Positions 6,855 through 13,600 of a stretch of 22,025 nucleotides of DNA are shown here, piece by piece. The position numbers and the translations under genes were made by a program. The DNA comes from an uncultured Collinsella sp. (GTDB taxonomy: Bacteria; Actinomycetota; Coriobacteriia; Coriobacteriales; Coriobacteriaceae). How positions within the stretch are numbered: the first letter of the stretch is position 1; every line of letters starts with the position of its first letter. Below the pieces are notes generated by a model. It was not told where the DNA came from. It saw nothing but the letters and a program-made list of their open reading frames with translations, and did no database searches. The DNA lies in contig CAAETD010000159.1 in the NCBI GenBank assembly GCA_900758885.1, forward strand, positions 1-22,025. Direction: 5' to 3'.

Positions 6855-8279
6855 GTGGTCTTCGCCCCCCAGGGAAAACATACGCTGTCGCACCGCGTTT
6901 TTGTGACGATCTTTGTCTGCGCCATGGCGGTTATCGTGGCGTTTACGGTGCTGGGTGCGTTCTTTGTGCAAAACACCTTGGCGGATGCCACGAGTGCCAA
7001 TCTGGCGCAGGAAACCGAGCTCATTGCTGCCGCTCTCGACGAACAGCAGGAGCCCATCCCGTTCTTGCGTAGTCTCGATCGCGAGGACTTGCGCATCACG
7101 CTGATTAACAAGGATGGATCGGTTGCCTACGACAACGAGGCGTCGCCTTCCACACTGCCCAACCATGGCGATCGCCCCGAGGTCATCGAGGCCTTTGAGA
7201 GTGGTTTGGGTTCCGCGGAGCGCGCAAGCTCTACGCTCGACGAGATTATGCTGTATCGCGCCGTCGCCCTTGATAACGGCCAGGTTGTCCGCTTGGCGCA
7301 GGCCCAGCCTGGCGTTGCGGCGATTTTGCTGTCGATGGTGGCGCCGATGCTGCTTATCGCAGCAGCGGGTGCGGTACTCTCGTTTTTTATGGCGCGCCGC
7401 GAGTCCCGTGCCATCATCGCGCCGTTGCAAGAGGTGGATTTGGACCACCCACGCCGTAGCTATGAGCACGCCTATGCCGAGATGGTCCCCATGCTTGAGC
7501 GTATCGAGTCGCAGCGCCAGGAACTCAAGCGCCAAATGGCGGTGCTAGCGGACAACGACCGTATGCGCCGCGAGTTCACGGCGAATATCACCCATGAGCT
7601 CAAGACGCCGCTTACGGCGATTTCGGGCTATGCCGAGCTCATCGCAAACGGCATGGTCGAGGGCGAGGGCGACCTGCGCAACTTTGGCGGTCGCATCTAT
7701 CGTGAGGCGGGCCGCTTGGCAGCGCTTGTCAACGATATCCTTACGCTGTCTAACTTGGACGAGGCCGAGCGTGCAACTGAGGGCGAGGCGGTGCCCATTG
7801 GTTCCACGGAGCCTATTGAGCTCTCGCGTGCCATCTACGCGGTTGAGCAGCGTCTTGAACAGGTCGCCCGTCAGGCGAATGTGACGATAAGTCATGAGAC
7901 CAAGCCTGTGGTCATCGAAGGCGTGTCGCGTTTGATTGACGAGCTCATCTATAATCTGGCGAGCAACGCCATCCGCTACAATCGACCCGGCGGTACGGTT
8001 ACGCTGCAGTGCGGCACCAACGACGAAGGCCATCCGTTCCTTGCGGTCGCCGACACGGGAATCGGTATCGCGCCTGAAGAACAGGGCAAGGTATTTGAGC
8101 GGTTCTATCGCGTGGACAAGAGTAGGTCCAAGGCGCGCGGCGGAACCGGTCTGGGGCTTGCCATTGTCAAGCATGCGGCCCTGTATCATCACGCCACGCT
8201 CGATCTGTCGAGCGAGTTGGGCGTGGGAACCACCATTACGGTGACGTTTCCCATACAGCAGGACGAGCCATTCGCATAG
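6855..8279 (+). CDS. PhoR-like sensor histidine kinase
   Basis: The product is a membrane sensor kinase of 474 aa, partner of the preceding regulator. The start is GTG 6855 with GGAGGAG (6842-6848) inside the end of the previous gene. Membrane helices at about 16-39 and 155-180 enclose an extracytoplasmic domain of about 115 residues. That domain carries ITLINKDGSVAYDNEASPS and NHGDRPEV (103-110), the pattern of the external sensor domain of Gram-positive PhoR-type kinases. The cytoplasmic part has HisKA with H247 in EFTANITHELKTPLTAISGYAEL, an N-box (DELIYNLASNAIRYN), DTGIGI, FERFYRVD and GGTGLGLAIVKH. A full HAMP domain is not obvious between helix 2 and the dimerisation helix. A hairpin terminator begins 26 bases after the stop. 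In Bacillus and mycobacteria related pairs respond to phosphate limitation; that is the likely signal here. Confidence 0.92.
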   Translation: MVFAPQGKHTLSHRVFVTIFVCAMAVIVAFTVLGAFFVQNTLADATSANLAQETELIAAALDEQQEPIPFLRSLDREDLRITLINKDGSVAYDNEASPSTLPNHGDRPEVIEAFESGLGSAERASSTLDEIMLYRAVALDNGQVVRLAQAQPGVAAILLSMVAPMLLIAAAGAVLSFFMARRESRAIIAPLQEVDLDHPRRSYEHAYAEMVPMLERIESQRQELKRQMAVLADNDRMRREFTANITHELKTPLTAISGYAELIANGMVEGEGDLRNFGGRIYREAGRLAALVNDILTLSNLDEAERATEGEAVPIGSTEPIELSRAIYAVEQRLEQVARQANVTISHETKPVVIEGVSRLIDELIYNLASNAIRYNRPGGTVTLQCGTNDEGHPFLAVADTGIGIAPEEQGKVFERFYRVDKSRSKARGGTGLGLAIVKHAALYHHATLDLSSELGVGTTITVTFPIQQDEPFA

Positions 8280-8304
8280 CGATACAACATAGGTATTGAT
8301 GTAG

Positions 8305-8338
8305 ACGCCGCATTTGACTTTCGGGTGCGGCGTTGTTG
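8305..8338 (+). terminator. Probable terminator of the pstB/PhoPR-like operon
   Basis: ACGCCGCATTT (8305-8315) pairs with GGGTGCGGCGT (8323-8333), 11 pairs with three T-G wobbles next to a 7-base loop. The following TGTTGTG is only moderately T-rich, so termination may be incomplete. The position just after the kinase stop supports the role. Confidence 0.65.
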
Positions 8339-8397
8339 TGCAATTTTACGATTGCTTCCGACATTTTTACAGGAGAGCCTGTTTCTTATGTATAGAG

Positions 8398-8425
8398 TTT
8401 GGTCTCGGTAAAAAGATGCGATAAT
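8398..8425 (+). promoter_or_regulatory. Possible promoter of the CpsCDB-like operon
   Basis: GATAAT (8420-8425), within GCGATAATATACGG, is a good -10 candidate. The best -35 is the poor TTTGGT (8398-8403), 16 bases upstream. The gap 8339-8474 also holds a small ACAGG/CCTGT hairpin (about 8370-8383) and is A/T-rich compared with its surroundings. Nothing else is recognised there. Confidence 0.45.
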
Positions 8426-8474
8426 ATACGGACAGTTTTGTCAATCCGAACTGGGGAAATGAAAGGCAAGCTGC

Positions 8475-9131
8475 ATGACCCTTCTCGAACTGTTCCAGCT
8501 GCTGAAGAAGCACCTCAAGCTGGTCATCACCCTTCCGGTGGTCTGCGCGATCGCCATGGGCATCGTGTCCTTCGCCGCGATGGACAACACCTATACCGCG
8601 ACGACGAGCATGTACATTCTCGTCAAGACCGACGATAGCGGTCAGATGAGCTACAACGATCTCTCGGCGAGTCAGATGCTTTCCAACGATATCGCCACGC
8701 TGCTGGATAGCGATAGCGTTAAGAGCGGCGCAGCCAATGAACTGGGCCTCACCGATCTGGATGACTACAAGGTGTCTGTTTCCTCCGAGACCACCACGCG
8801 TGTCATTACGCTTTCGGTTACCGGCACCGATGCCAAGGAGACGGCTAAGGTCGCAAAGGCCATGGCCAGCTCGGTGAATACGGTCGCTCAGAACGTCGGC
8901 GCTGCCCAGAGCATCAACGTTATCGACGAGGCTAAGACCCCCGAAGCCCCCAGCGGCCCCAAGCGCACGCTGTATATTGCCGTCGCGTTCCTCGCCGGTA
9001 TCTTTATCGCAGTCGCCTATGTCGTTTTGGCAGACATGCTCAATACCCGCATCCGCGGTGCCGAAGAGGCAGAAGAGCTCCTGGGCATTCCCGTTGTTGG
9101 CCTAATTCCGGCTATGAAAGGTGGTAAATAG
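8475..9131 (+). CDS. Wzz/CpsC-like polysaccharide co-polymerase, tyrosine kinase adaptor
   Basis: This membrane protein of 218 aa belongs to the Wzz/CpsC/CapA group. These proteins set capsule or exopolysaccharide chain length and activate the partner BY-kinase in Gram-positive bacteria. It has the family layout: a short cytoplasmic N-terminus (TLLELFQLLKKHLKL), helix 1 at about 17-36, an extracytoplasmic domain beginning with YTATTSMYI and rich in Asp/Ser, a proline-containing PEAPSGPKR segment (157-164), helix 2 at about 166-187, and a cytoplasmic tail (TRIRGAEEAEELLGIPVVGLIP). AAAGG (8462-8466) precedes ATG 8475. The kinase gene begins 3 bases after the stop. The C-terminal tail is the usual kinase-activating segment, which fits this order. 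Confidence 0.92.
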   Translation: MTLLELFQLLKKHLKLVITLPVVCAIAMGIVSFAAMDNTYTATTSMYILVKTDDSGQMSYNDLSASQMLSNDIATLLDSDSVKSGAANELGLTDLDDYKVSVSSETTTRVITLSVTGTDAKETAKVAKAMASSVNTVAQNVGAAQSINVIDEAKTPEAPSGPKRTLYIAVAFLAGIFIAVAYVVLADMLNTRIRGAEEAEELLGIPVVGLIPAMKGGK

Positions 9132-9133
9132 GC

Positions 9134-9871
9134 ATGGCTAAGGCAAAGAACACCGACAAGCTCGTTGTACAGAATGCCGCCAAGACCCTTCTGGCCAACA
9201 TCCGCTTTGCGAGCGTGGACGACCCCATCCGCACCATCACCGTTACCTCCTCGATTCCCAACGAGGGCAAGTCTACGGTTTCCATTAACCTTGCTCAGGC
9301 AATCGCCACGAGCGGCAAGTCCGTGCTTCTGGTCGAGGCCGATATGCGCCGCAGGTCCCTTTCCGATATGCTCGGCGTTCGTTCGCGCGGCGGACTCTAT
9401 GCGGTCCTTTCCGAGCAGATCTCCATTGACCAGGCAATTGTCGAGACGGGTCAGAAGAACTTCTACTTCCTCGATGCCGAGCCGCATATTCCCAATCCTG
9501 CCGACATCATCGTCTCTCACCGCTTTGCCAAGCTGGTAAAGGCGCTGTCCGCCAAGTTCCAGTACGTCATCTTTGATGCTCCCCCGGTCGGCACCTTCAT
9601 CGATGCTGCCGAGATTGCCAGCCTGACCGACGGCACGCTGTTCGTGGTGCGTGAGGATTTCACCAAGCGCGAGGAGGCGCTCAACGCCATCGGTCAGCTT
9701 AAAAAGTCCGAGAAGGTCAAGCTCATCGGTACCGTTATGAACTACTGCGAGACCGAGACCAGCGAGTACTACTACTCCTACTACACCAAGGACGGCAAGA
9801 AGGTGAAGAAGGGCTCCGACGATCAGGGGACTTCCAAAAAGGGCATCTTCACCAACCGAGCAAACGTTTAG
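9134..9871 (+). CDS. CpsD/CapB-like tyrosine-protein kinase (BY-kinase)
   Basis: This cytoplasmic bacterial tyrosine kinase of 245 aa autophosphorylates and controls polysaccharide assembly with its CpsC-like partner. Its P-loop ATPase motifs are clear: Walker A SSIPNEGKST (39-48, K46), Walker A' VLLVEADMR (64-72) and Walker B VIFDAPP (145-151). The C-terminal tyrosine cluster is present as SEYYYSYYTKDGKK (Y212, Y213, Y214, Y216, Y217), the expected phosphorylation sites, followed by a Lys-rich tail. ATG 9134 overlaps closely with the preceding gene, and an AAAGGTGG ribosome site lies inside that gene's end. Length and organisation are those of the split Gram-positive type, with kinase and membrane adaptor encoded separately. 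Confidence 0.95.
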   Translation: MAKAKNTDKLVVQNAAKTLLANIRFASVDDPIRTITVTSSIPNEGKSTVSINLAQAIATSGKSVLLVEADMRRRSLSDMLGVRSRGGLYAVLSEQISIDQAIVETGQKNFYFLDAEPHIPNPADIIVSHRFAKLVKALSAKFQYVIFDAPPVGTFIDAAEIASLTDGTLFVVREDFTKREEALNAIGQLKKSEKVKLIGTVMNYCETETSEYYYSYYTKDGKKVKKGSDDQGTSKKGIFTNRANV

Positions 9872-9888
9872 TTGATTAAGGCTGACCT

Positions 9889-10539
9889 ATGCGTGACATT
9901 CATTGCCATATCTTGCCGGGTGTAGACGACGGCGCCGCCGATCTCGATGAGAGCTTGGCGATGCTCGAGGCTGCCAAGCGGGCCGGTGTAACCAGAATCG
10001 TTTGCACTCCTCACTGCCGTGATCCCTATTTTGATTACGACAAGATGTGGGATGCCTTTGAGCTGCTGCGTGATAACGCTGACGGTTTTCCGCTCCAGAT
10101 GGGCTTCGAGGTCAACCATCGAAAGCTCGTTGAGCTTGGTATCGATGCCGCGGAGCACTTGCATTTCGATGGGACCAACGAGTTTCTGCTCGAACTTTCG
10201 ACGCATGCCGATGCGTATGCGTTTAGAGAGTACGAGAACACGATTTACGATTTGCAGTGCCGTGGCTACCAGGTGATTATCGCTCATCCTGAGCGCTATC
10301 GTGCGGTTCAAAAGGATGTAAGCGTGGCGGCGCGCCTGGTCGATATGGGCTGCAAGCTGCAGGCTTCGGCGGACTTTATTGCCGGCGGTCGCTTTGGTCG
10401 CGAGAAAAAGCCGGCACAGCGCCTGTTCGATCAGAACCTGTACAGCTTCATCGCGAGCGATGCCCATAACGTGGGTCATTACGACTGCCTGGCGAAGGCT
10501 CGCGCGAAGTTTAGCGTGCGCGGAGCTCATTTTCGCTAA
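9889..10539 (+). CDS. CpsB/CapC-like protein-tyrosine phosphatase (PHP domain)
   Basis: This metal-dependent phosphatase of 216 aa should remove phosphate from the CpsD-like kinase and complete the phosphoregulatory cycle. The PHP-family metal ligands are visible: H5-C-H7 near the start (DIHCHILPGVDDG), H42 in TPH, E74 in GFEVN, H133 in IIAHPERY and D191-A-H193 in IASDAHN. These are characteristic of the CpsB/YwqE group rather than of low-molecular-weight phosphatases. ATG 9889 follows TAAGG at about 9877-9881. The gene lies 17 bases after the kinase and is probably co-transcribed. The order here is C-D-B, whereas pneumococcal cps loci have A-B-C-D. No glycosyltransferase, flippase or polymerase gene follows within the window. 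Confidence 0.94.
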   Translation: MRDIHCHILPGVDDGAADLDESLAMLEAAKRAGVTRIVCTPHCRDPYFDYDKMWDAFELLRDNADGFPLQMGFEVNHRKLVELGIDAAEHLHFDGTNEFLLELSTHADAYAFREYENTIYDLQCRGYQVIIAHPERYRAVQKDVSVAARLVDMGCKLQASADFIAGGRFGREKKPAQRLFDQNLYSFIASDAHNVGHYDCLAKARAKFSVRGAHFR

Positions 10540-10578
10540 AATCGGTCCCTAACGTTCGCATTGAATGAAGGGGCAGCC

Positions 10579-11079
10579 ATGGATATCCAACTTAAGACGG
10601 GATGCTTTGATGACGCGGCGTTGGTGCGCCGCGTCGTTTTTATAGACGAGCAGGGCTACGAGAATGAGTTCGACGCTATCGACGAGGATCAGAGCTGCAT
10701 TCATGTGACGCTCTATGTAGACGGCGAGCTTGCCGGTTGCTCGCGCGTGTTTCCCGAAGAGTTTGAGCGCGCGGCAGATTCAGAGGCTCCGGTTTCGCCG
10801 TCGTGCGATTTGGACGAAGGCGTCGCAGCGGGGGAGACCTATATTATGGGGCGCGTGGCTGTGCTGCCGAGCATGCGCCGTCGCGGTCTGGCGAGCAAGA
10901 TCGTCGAGGCCAGTGATGCCGCCGCGCGTGATGCCGGTGCCAAGCTCATAAAACTGCATGCGCAGGAATACGTGCTGCCGCTCTATGTAAAGGCGGGCTA
11001 CACGCAAATTGCCCCGGTGGATTACGAAGACGAGGGCCAACCCCATGTCTGGATGGCCAAGCGCGTAGATGACAGATAG
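10579..11079 (+). CDS. GNAT-family N-acetyltransferase
   Basis: The product is a 166-aa acetyltransferase predicted to move an acetyl group from acetyl-CoA to an unknown amine. ATG 10579 is preceded by AAGGGG (about 10569-10573); an upstream in-frame TTG at 10561 is less likely. The core shows RVFIDEQGYENE-type N-terminal helix-strand sequence (about 18-30), the acetyl-CoA-binding motif A as GRVAVLPSMRRRGLASKIVE (91-110) and the late strand LHAQEYVLPLYVKAGYTQ (126-143). The substrate cannot be told; the EQG region and Y-KAGY ending resemble the ElaA/YitI-like subgroup. It lies 39 bases after the phosphatase gene and could be read from the same transcript, but a related role is not implied. 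Its last codons and stop run into the start of an intergenic repeat (11078 onwards). Confidence 0.88.
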   Translation: MDIQLKTGCFDDAALVRRVVFIDEQGYENEFDAIDEDQSCIHVTLYVDGELAGCSRVFPEEFERAADSEAPVSPSCDLDEGVAAGETYIMGRVAVLPSMRRRGLASKIVEASDAAARDAGAKLIKLHAQEYVLPLYVKAGYTQIAPVDYEDEGQPHVWMAKRVDDR

Positions 11080-11120
11080 GGACGTTCCTTTTCTGCCGGC
11101 AGTTGGGGACACTCCTTGGT
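11078..11120. repeat. Interspersed repeat copy (GGGAC family), direct-arm form
   Basis: GGGACGTTCC (11079-11088) and GGGGACACTCC (11105-11115) flank a perfect 10-base palindrome CTGCCGGCAG (11093-11102). The GGGACGTTC core recurs inside the long palindrome at 13539-13600, so the two intergenic regions share a repeat family. The stop codon of the GNAT gene overlaps the first bases of the element. Confidence 0.5.
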
Positions 11121-11143
11121 AATTGGTGCATCGGAGCGCTTAG

Positions 11144-11195
11144 ACATACAGTTTTTCGATTCCGTATGTATATATGCGCGCTAATGGGTTATAAA
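11144..11195 (+). promoter_or_regulatory. Possible htpG promoter with upstream dyad
   Basis: TATAAA (11190-11195), continuing into AT, is a good -10. TGTATA (11167-11172) is a weak -35 at 17-base spacing. An inverted repeat ACATAC (11144-11149)/GTATGT (11164-11169) overlaps the -35 and may be an operator. It does not match the CIRCE element that HrcA binds. The resulting leader would be about 80 bases. Confidence 0.4.
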
Positions 11196-11226
11196 ATCTA
11201 AGTCTGAACATAGCAGGTCTGCGATG

Positions 11227-11251
11227 CGGCTCGGGCAACCGGGCCGTTTTT
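11227..11251 (+). terminator. Intrinsic terminator-like hairpin in the htpG leader
   Basis: CGGCTCGG (11227-11234) pairs with CCGGGCCG (11239-11246), 8 pairs with one T-G wobble, around a GCAA (GNRA-type) loop, followed directly by TTTTT (11247-11251). It may end transcripts arriving from the GNAT gene. However, it lies after the putative htpG -10 and 18 bases before the htpG ribosome site, so it could also act as an attenuator. Confidence 0.7.
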
Positions 11252-11281
11252 GCGGACGGGGGTAGCGCGAAAGGACTGCAC

Positions 11282-13306
11282 ATGCGTCAATTTAAGACCG
11301 AGAGCAAAAAACTGCTCGACCTCATGATCAACTCCATCTACACCAATAAGGAAATCTTCCTGCGCGAGCTTATCTCTAACGCGAGCGACGCCGTCGACAA
11401 GCTCAACTTTAAGAGCCTGCAGGATCCGAGCGTCAAGATCGACCAGGGCGACCTGGCTATTCGCGTTTCCTTTGATAAAGACGCCCGCACCATTACCATC
11501 TCGGATAACGGCATTGGCATGACCGCCGAGGAGCTCGAGCGCAATCTGGGCACCATCGCCCATTCCGGCTCCGAGGAGTTTAAGACCGAGAACGCCGAGC
11601 AGCAGGGTTCGGATGTCGACATCATCGGCCAGTTTGGCGTGGGCTTCTACTCGGCTTTTATGGTCGCCAGCCATGTGAAGGTCGTCAGCCGCGCCTACGG
11701 CGAGGATGTCGCCCATGTGTGGGAATCCGACGGTCTTGAGGGCTACACCATCGAGGACGGCGAGCGTGCCGAGCACGGTACCGATGTCATCCTGACGCTG
11801 CGCGAGAACGAGAAGCTCGATGCCGACGGCGAGGCCGAGACCTACGATCGCTTCCTGACCGAGTGGGGCCTCAAGAGCCTAATTCAGCAGTACAGCAACT
11901 ATGTGCGCTACCCGATTCAGATGATGGTGTCCAAGAGCCGCCAGAAACCCAAGCCCGAGGACGCCGGCGACGATTACAAGCCCGAGTACGAGGACTATCA
12001 GGAGCTCGAGACCGTCAATTCCATGACACCGATCTGGAAGAAGCGCAGCTCCGATGTCGAGCAGAAGGACTACGACGAGTTCTACAAGTCCACGTTCCAC
12101 GACTTTGACGATCCTGCGCGCACCATCAGCTTCCATGCCGAGGGCACGCTCGAGTACGATGCCCTGCTGTTTGTGCCGGGCCGCGCGCCGTTCGATCTGT
12201 ACAGCAAGGATTACGAGAAGGGTCTGGCACTCTACAGCTCCAACGTCCTGATCATGGAGAAGTGCGACGACCTGCTGCCCGACTACTACAACTTTGTCCG
12301 CGGCGTCGTGGATTCCGCCGATGTGTCGCTCAACATCTCGCGTGAGACGCTGCAGCAGAACCGTCAGCTCAAGGCCATCGCCAAGCGTGTGGAAAAGAAG
12401 ATCACCGCCGACCTTGAGGATATGCGTGACAACGACCGCGAGGCCTACGAGAAGTTCTTTGAGAACTTTGGCCGCGGTCTTAAGTACGGCATCTACTCGA
12501 GCTATGGCATGAAGGCCGATGAGCTCGCCGATCTGTTGCTGTTCTGGTCTGCCAAGGAACAGAAGATGATTACCCTGGCCGAGTATGCCAAGGGCATGCC
12601 CGAGGATCAGAAGGCCATCTACTACGCCGCCGGCGACTCGCGTGAGCGCTTGGCCAAGATGCCCGTGGTAAAGGGCGTGCTCGACCGCGGCTATGACGTG
12701 CTGCTGCTGACGCAGGACGTGGATGAATTCACCTTCCAGGCTATGCGTGAGTACGTTGCCGCCGATATGCCCAAGATCTACGAGGACGATGCCGCCCGCG
12801 AGGCTGCCGAGAAGGCCGTGGCCGATGGTGCCGAGCCCGAGGTTGAGGATCGTCACCTGGAGCTCAAGAACGTCGCAACCGGTGATCTTGACCTGGCGAC
12901 CGAGGACGAGAAAAAGGAGGCCGAGGACGCCACCAAGGAGAACGAGGACCTCTTTAACGCCATGAAGGAGGCACTCGGCGACAAGGTCGAGAAGGTTGCC
13001 GTCTCTGCGCGCCTGACCGATGCTCCCGCGTGCATCACCACCGAGGGCCCGCTTTCGCTCGAGATGGAGAAGGTGCTCCAGAAGGGTCCCGAGGGCGCGC
13101 CCGACGGTATGCCCAAGAGCCAGCGCGTGCTCGAGCTCAACGCCAAGCACCCGGTCTTTTCCAAGCTCGTCGCCGCTCAGAAGGCGGGCGACGCCGACAA
13201 GATCAAGCAGTACTCCGGTTTGCTCTATGACCAGGCCCTGCTGGTCGAGGGCATTCTGCCCGAGGACCCCGTTGCCTTCGCAGCAGCTGTTTGCAACTTG
13301 ATGTAG
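11282..13306 (+). CDS. htpG: Molecular chaperone HtpG (bacterial Hsp90)
   Basis: HtpG is the cytosolic ATP-dependent Hsp90 chaperone, acting as a homodimer. The 674-aa product is complete and somewhat longer than E. coli HtpG (624 aa). The N-terminal GHKL ATPase domain contains FLRELISNASDA (catalytic E29, Mg-binding N33), DNGIGM (75-80) and GQFGVGFYSAFMV (116-128, ATP lid hinge). The middle domain holds DSADVSLNISRETLQQNRQLKAI with the conserved catalytic Arg/Gln region. The C-terminal dimerisation domain includes VSARLTDAPACI and ends in a region related to NPKHPVF..L. An acidic Glu/Asp/Lys-rich stretch (about 505-560) before the C-terminal domain accounts for some of the extra length. GAAAGGA (11269-11275) precedes ATG 11282. 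The gene is alone in its transcription unit, with a terminator-like hairpin in the leader and a cluster of hairpins downstream. Confidence 0.97.
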   Translation: MRQFKTESKKLLDLMINSIYTNKEIFLRELISNASDAVDKLNFKSLQDPSVKIDQGDLAIRVSFDKDARTITISDNGIGMTAEELERNLGTIAHSGSEEFKTENAEQQGSDVDIIGQFGVGFYSAFMVASHVKVVSRAYGEDVAHVWESDGLEGYTIEDGERAEHGTDVILTLRENEKLDADGEAETYDRFLTEWGLKSLIQQYSNYVRYPIQMMVSKSRQKPKPEDAGDDYKPEYEDYQELETVNSMTPIWKKRSSDVEQKDYDEFYKSTFHDFDDPARTISFHAEGTLEYDALLFVPGRAPFDLYSKDYEKGLALYSSNVLIMEKCDDLLPDYYNFVRGVVDSADVSLNISRETLQQNRQLKAIAKRVEKKITADLEDMRDNDREAYEKFFENFGRGLKYGIYSSYGMKADELADLLLFWSAKEQKMITLAEYAKGMPEDQKAIYYAAGDSRERLAKMPVVKGVLDRGYDVLLLTQDVDEFTFQAMREYVAADMPKIYEDDAAREAAEKAVADGAEPEVEDRHLELKNVATGDLDLATEDEKKEAEDATKENEDLFNAMKEALGDKVEKVAVSARLTDAPACITTEGPLSLEMEKVLQKGPEGAPDGMPKSQRVLELNAKHPVFSKLVAAQKAGDADKIKQYSGLLYDQALLVEGILPEDPVAFAAAVCNLM

Positions 13307-13314
13307 TTAGGTAT

Positions 13315-13340
13315 TTACGCGGTTTTACCAAACCGCGTAA
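13315..13340. terminator. Perfect hairpin 1 after htpG (11 pairs)
   Basis: TTACGCGGTTT (13315-13325) pairs perfectly with AAACCGCGTAA (13330-13340) around TACC. It begins 8 bases after the htpG stop. No T run follows on either strand, so it may protect the 3' end or assist termination rather than act as a classic terminator. Confidence 0.55.
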
Positions 13341-13361
13341 CGGCTCGACGCTGCCCTCAGT

Positions 13362-13385
13362 TCCGCCGTTCTAACGAACGGCGGA
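13362..13385. repeat. Perfect hairpin 2 after htpG (10 pairs)
   Basis: TCCGCCGTTC (13362-13371) pairs perfectly with GAACGGCGGA (13376-13385) around TAAC. No T run follows on either strand. It lies between two exact TCGACGCTGC copies. Confidence 0.6.
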
Positions 13386-13399
13386 CCAGTCGACGCTGC

Positions 13400-13499
13400 G
13401 CGGGCGCCAGAGCGACAACTTGTCATTCAAAGAGGACGGCATGACCAGAAGGTCTATGCCGTCCTCTTTTCATGCCAATTTGTTCGCTCTGGCGCCCGC
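13400..13499. repeat. Large nested inverted repeat (16-base arms) enclosing a terminator
   Basis: GCGGGCGCCAGAGCGA (13400-13415) is the exact reverse complement of 13484-13499. The arms enclose the 14-pair hairpin at 13429-13469, so the whole 100 bases could fold as a nested stem or cruciform. The arms might be the ends of a small non-autonomous mobile element or a structured RNA; no transposase is present. Confidence 0.6.
13429..13470. terminator. Bidirectional-looking terminator hairpin with an extrahelical T
   Basis: Fourteen perfect pairs (AAAGAGGACGGCAT at 13429-13442 with 13456-13469) continue into GACC/GGTC around AGAA, with one unpaired T at 13455. The stem ends in TTTT on the plus strand, and its AAA start gives TTT on the minus strand. 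The inner core recurs near 21380-21402 with the same unpaired T. Confidence 0.75.
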
Positions 13500-13538
13500 T
13501 CGCTGGCATTGCCAAAACATCGACGTTGCCGTGGTCCT

Positions 13539-13600
13539 AAGTAGTCATTGGGGACGTTCTTGTTTGACTAGTCGTTTAAGAACGTCCCCGATGACTATTT
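13539..13600. repeat. 62-base near-perfect palindrome (REPIN-like), GGGGACGTTC arms
   Basis: Bases 13539-13561 pair with 13578-13600: 23 pairs with two T-G wobbles, including GGGGACGTTCTT (13550-13561)/AAGAACGTCCCC (13578-13589). The 16-base loop contains the palindrome GACTAGTC (13566-13573). Two inverted copies of a short GC-rich unit around a spacer is the layout of REPIN elements. The flanking bases 13601-13746 hold only a possible promoter. Confidence 0.65.

Larger units (their letters stand above)
13345..13529. repeat. Three copies of TCGACGYTGC among hairpins after htpG
   Basis: TCGACGCTGC occurs at 13345-13354 and 13390-13399, and a one-mismatch copy TCGACGTTGC at 13520-13529. The first two flank hairpin 2; the third lies beyond the large inverted repeat at 13400-13499. 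The regular placement between hairpins suggests a modular element, though three short copies could still be chance. Confidence 0.45.

Noticed and set aside
6003..7535. Long open frame on the minus strand (510 codons) opposite the PhoPR-like genes
   Set aside because: It is exactly antisense to two genes with full family motifs. The translation is His/Arg/Gln-rich with no recognisable domain, as expected from the complement of high-GC coding DNA.
11144..11169. CIRCE (HrcA) heat-shock operator before htpG
   Set aside because: CIRCE has TTAGCACTC and GAGTGCTAA arms with a 9-base spacer. The dyad here is ACATAC-N14-GTATGT, so only a generic dyad can be claimed.
11879..13150. Minus-strand open frame (423 codons) inside htpG
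   Set aside because: Antisense to a complete Hsp90 gene, Leu/Gly/Val/His-rich and without family motifs.
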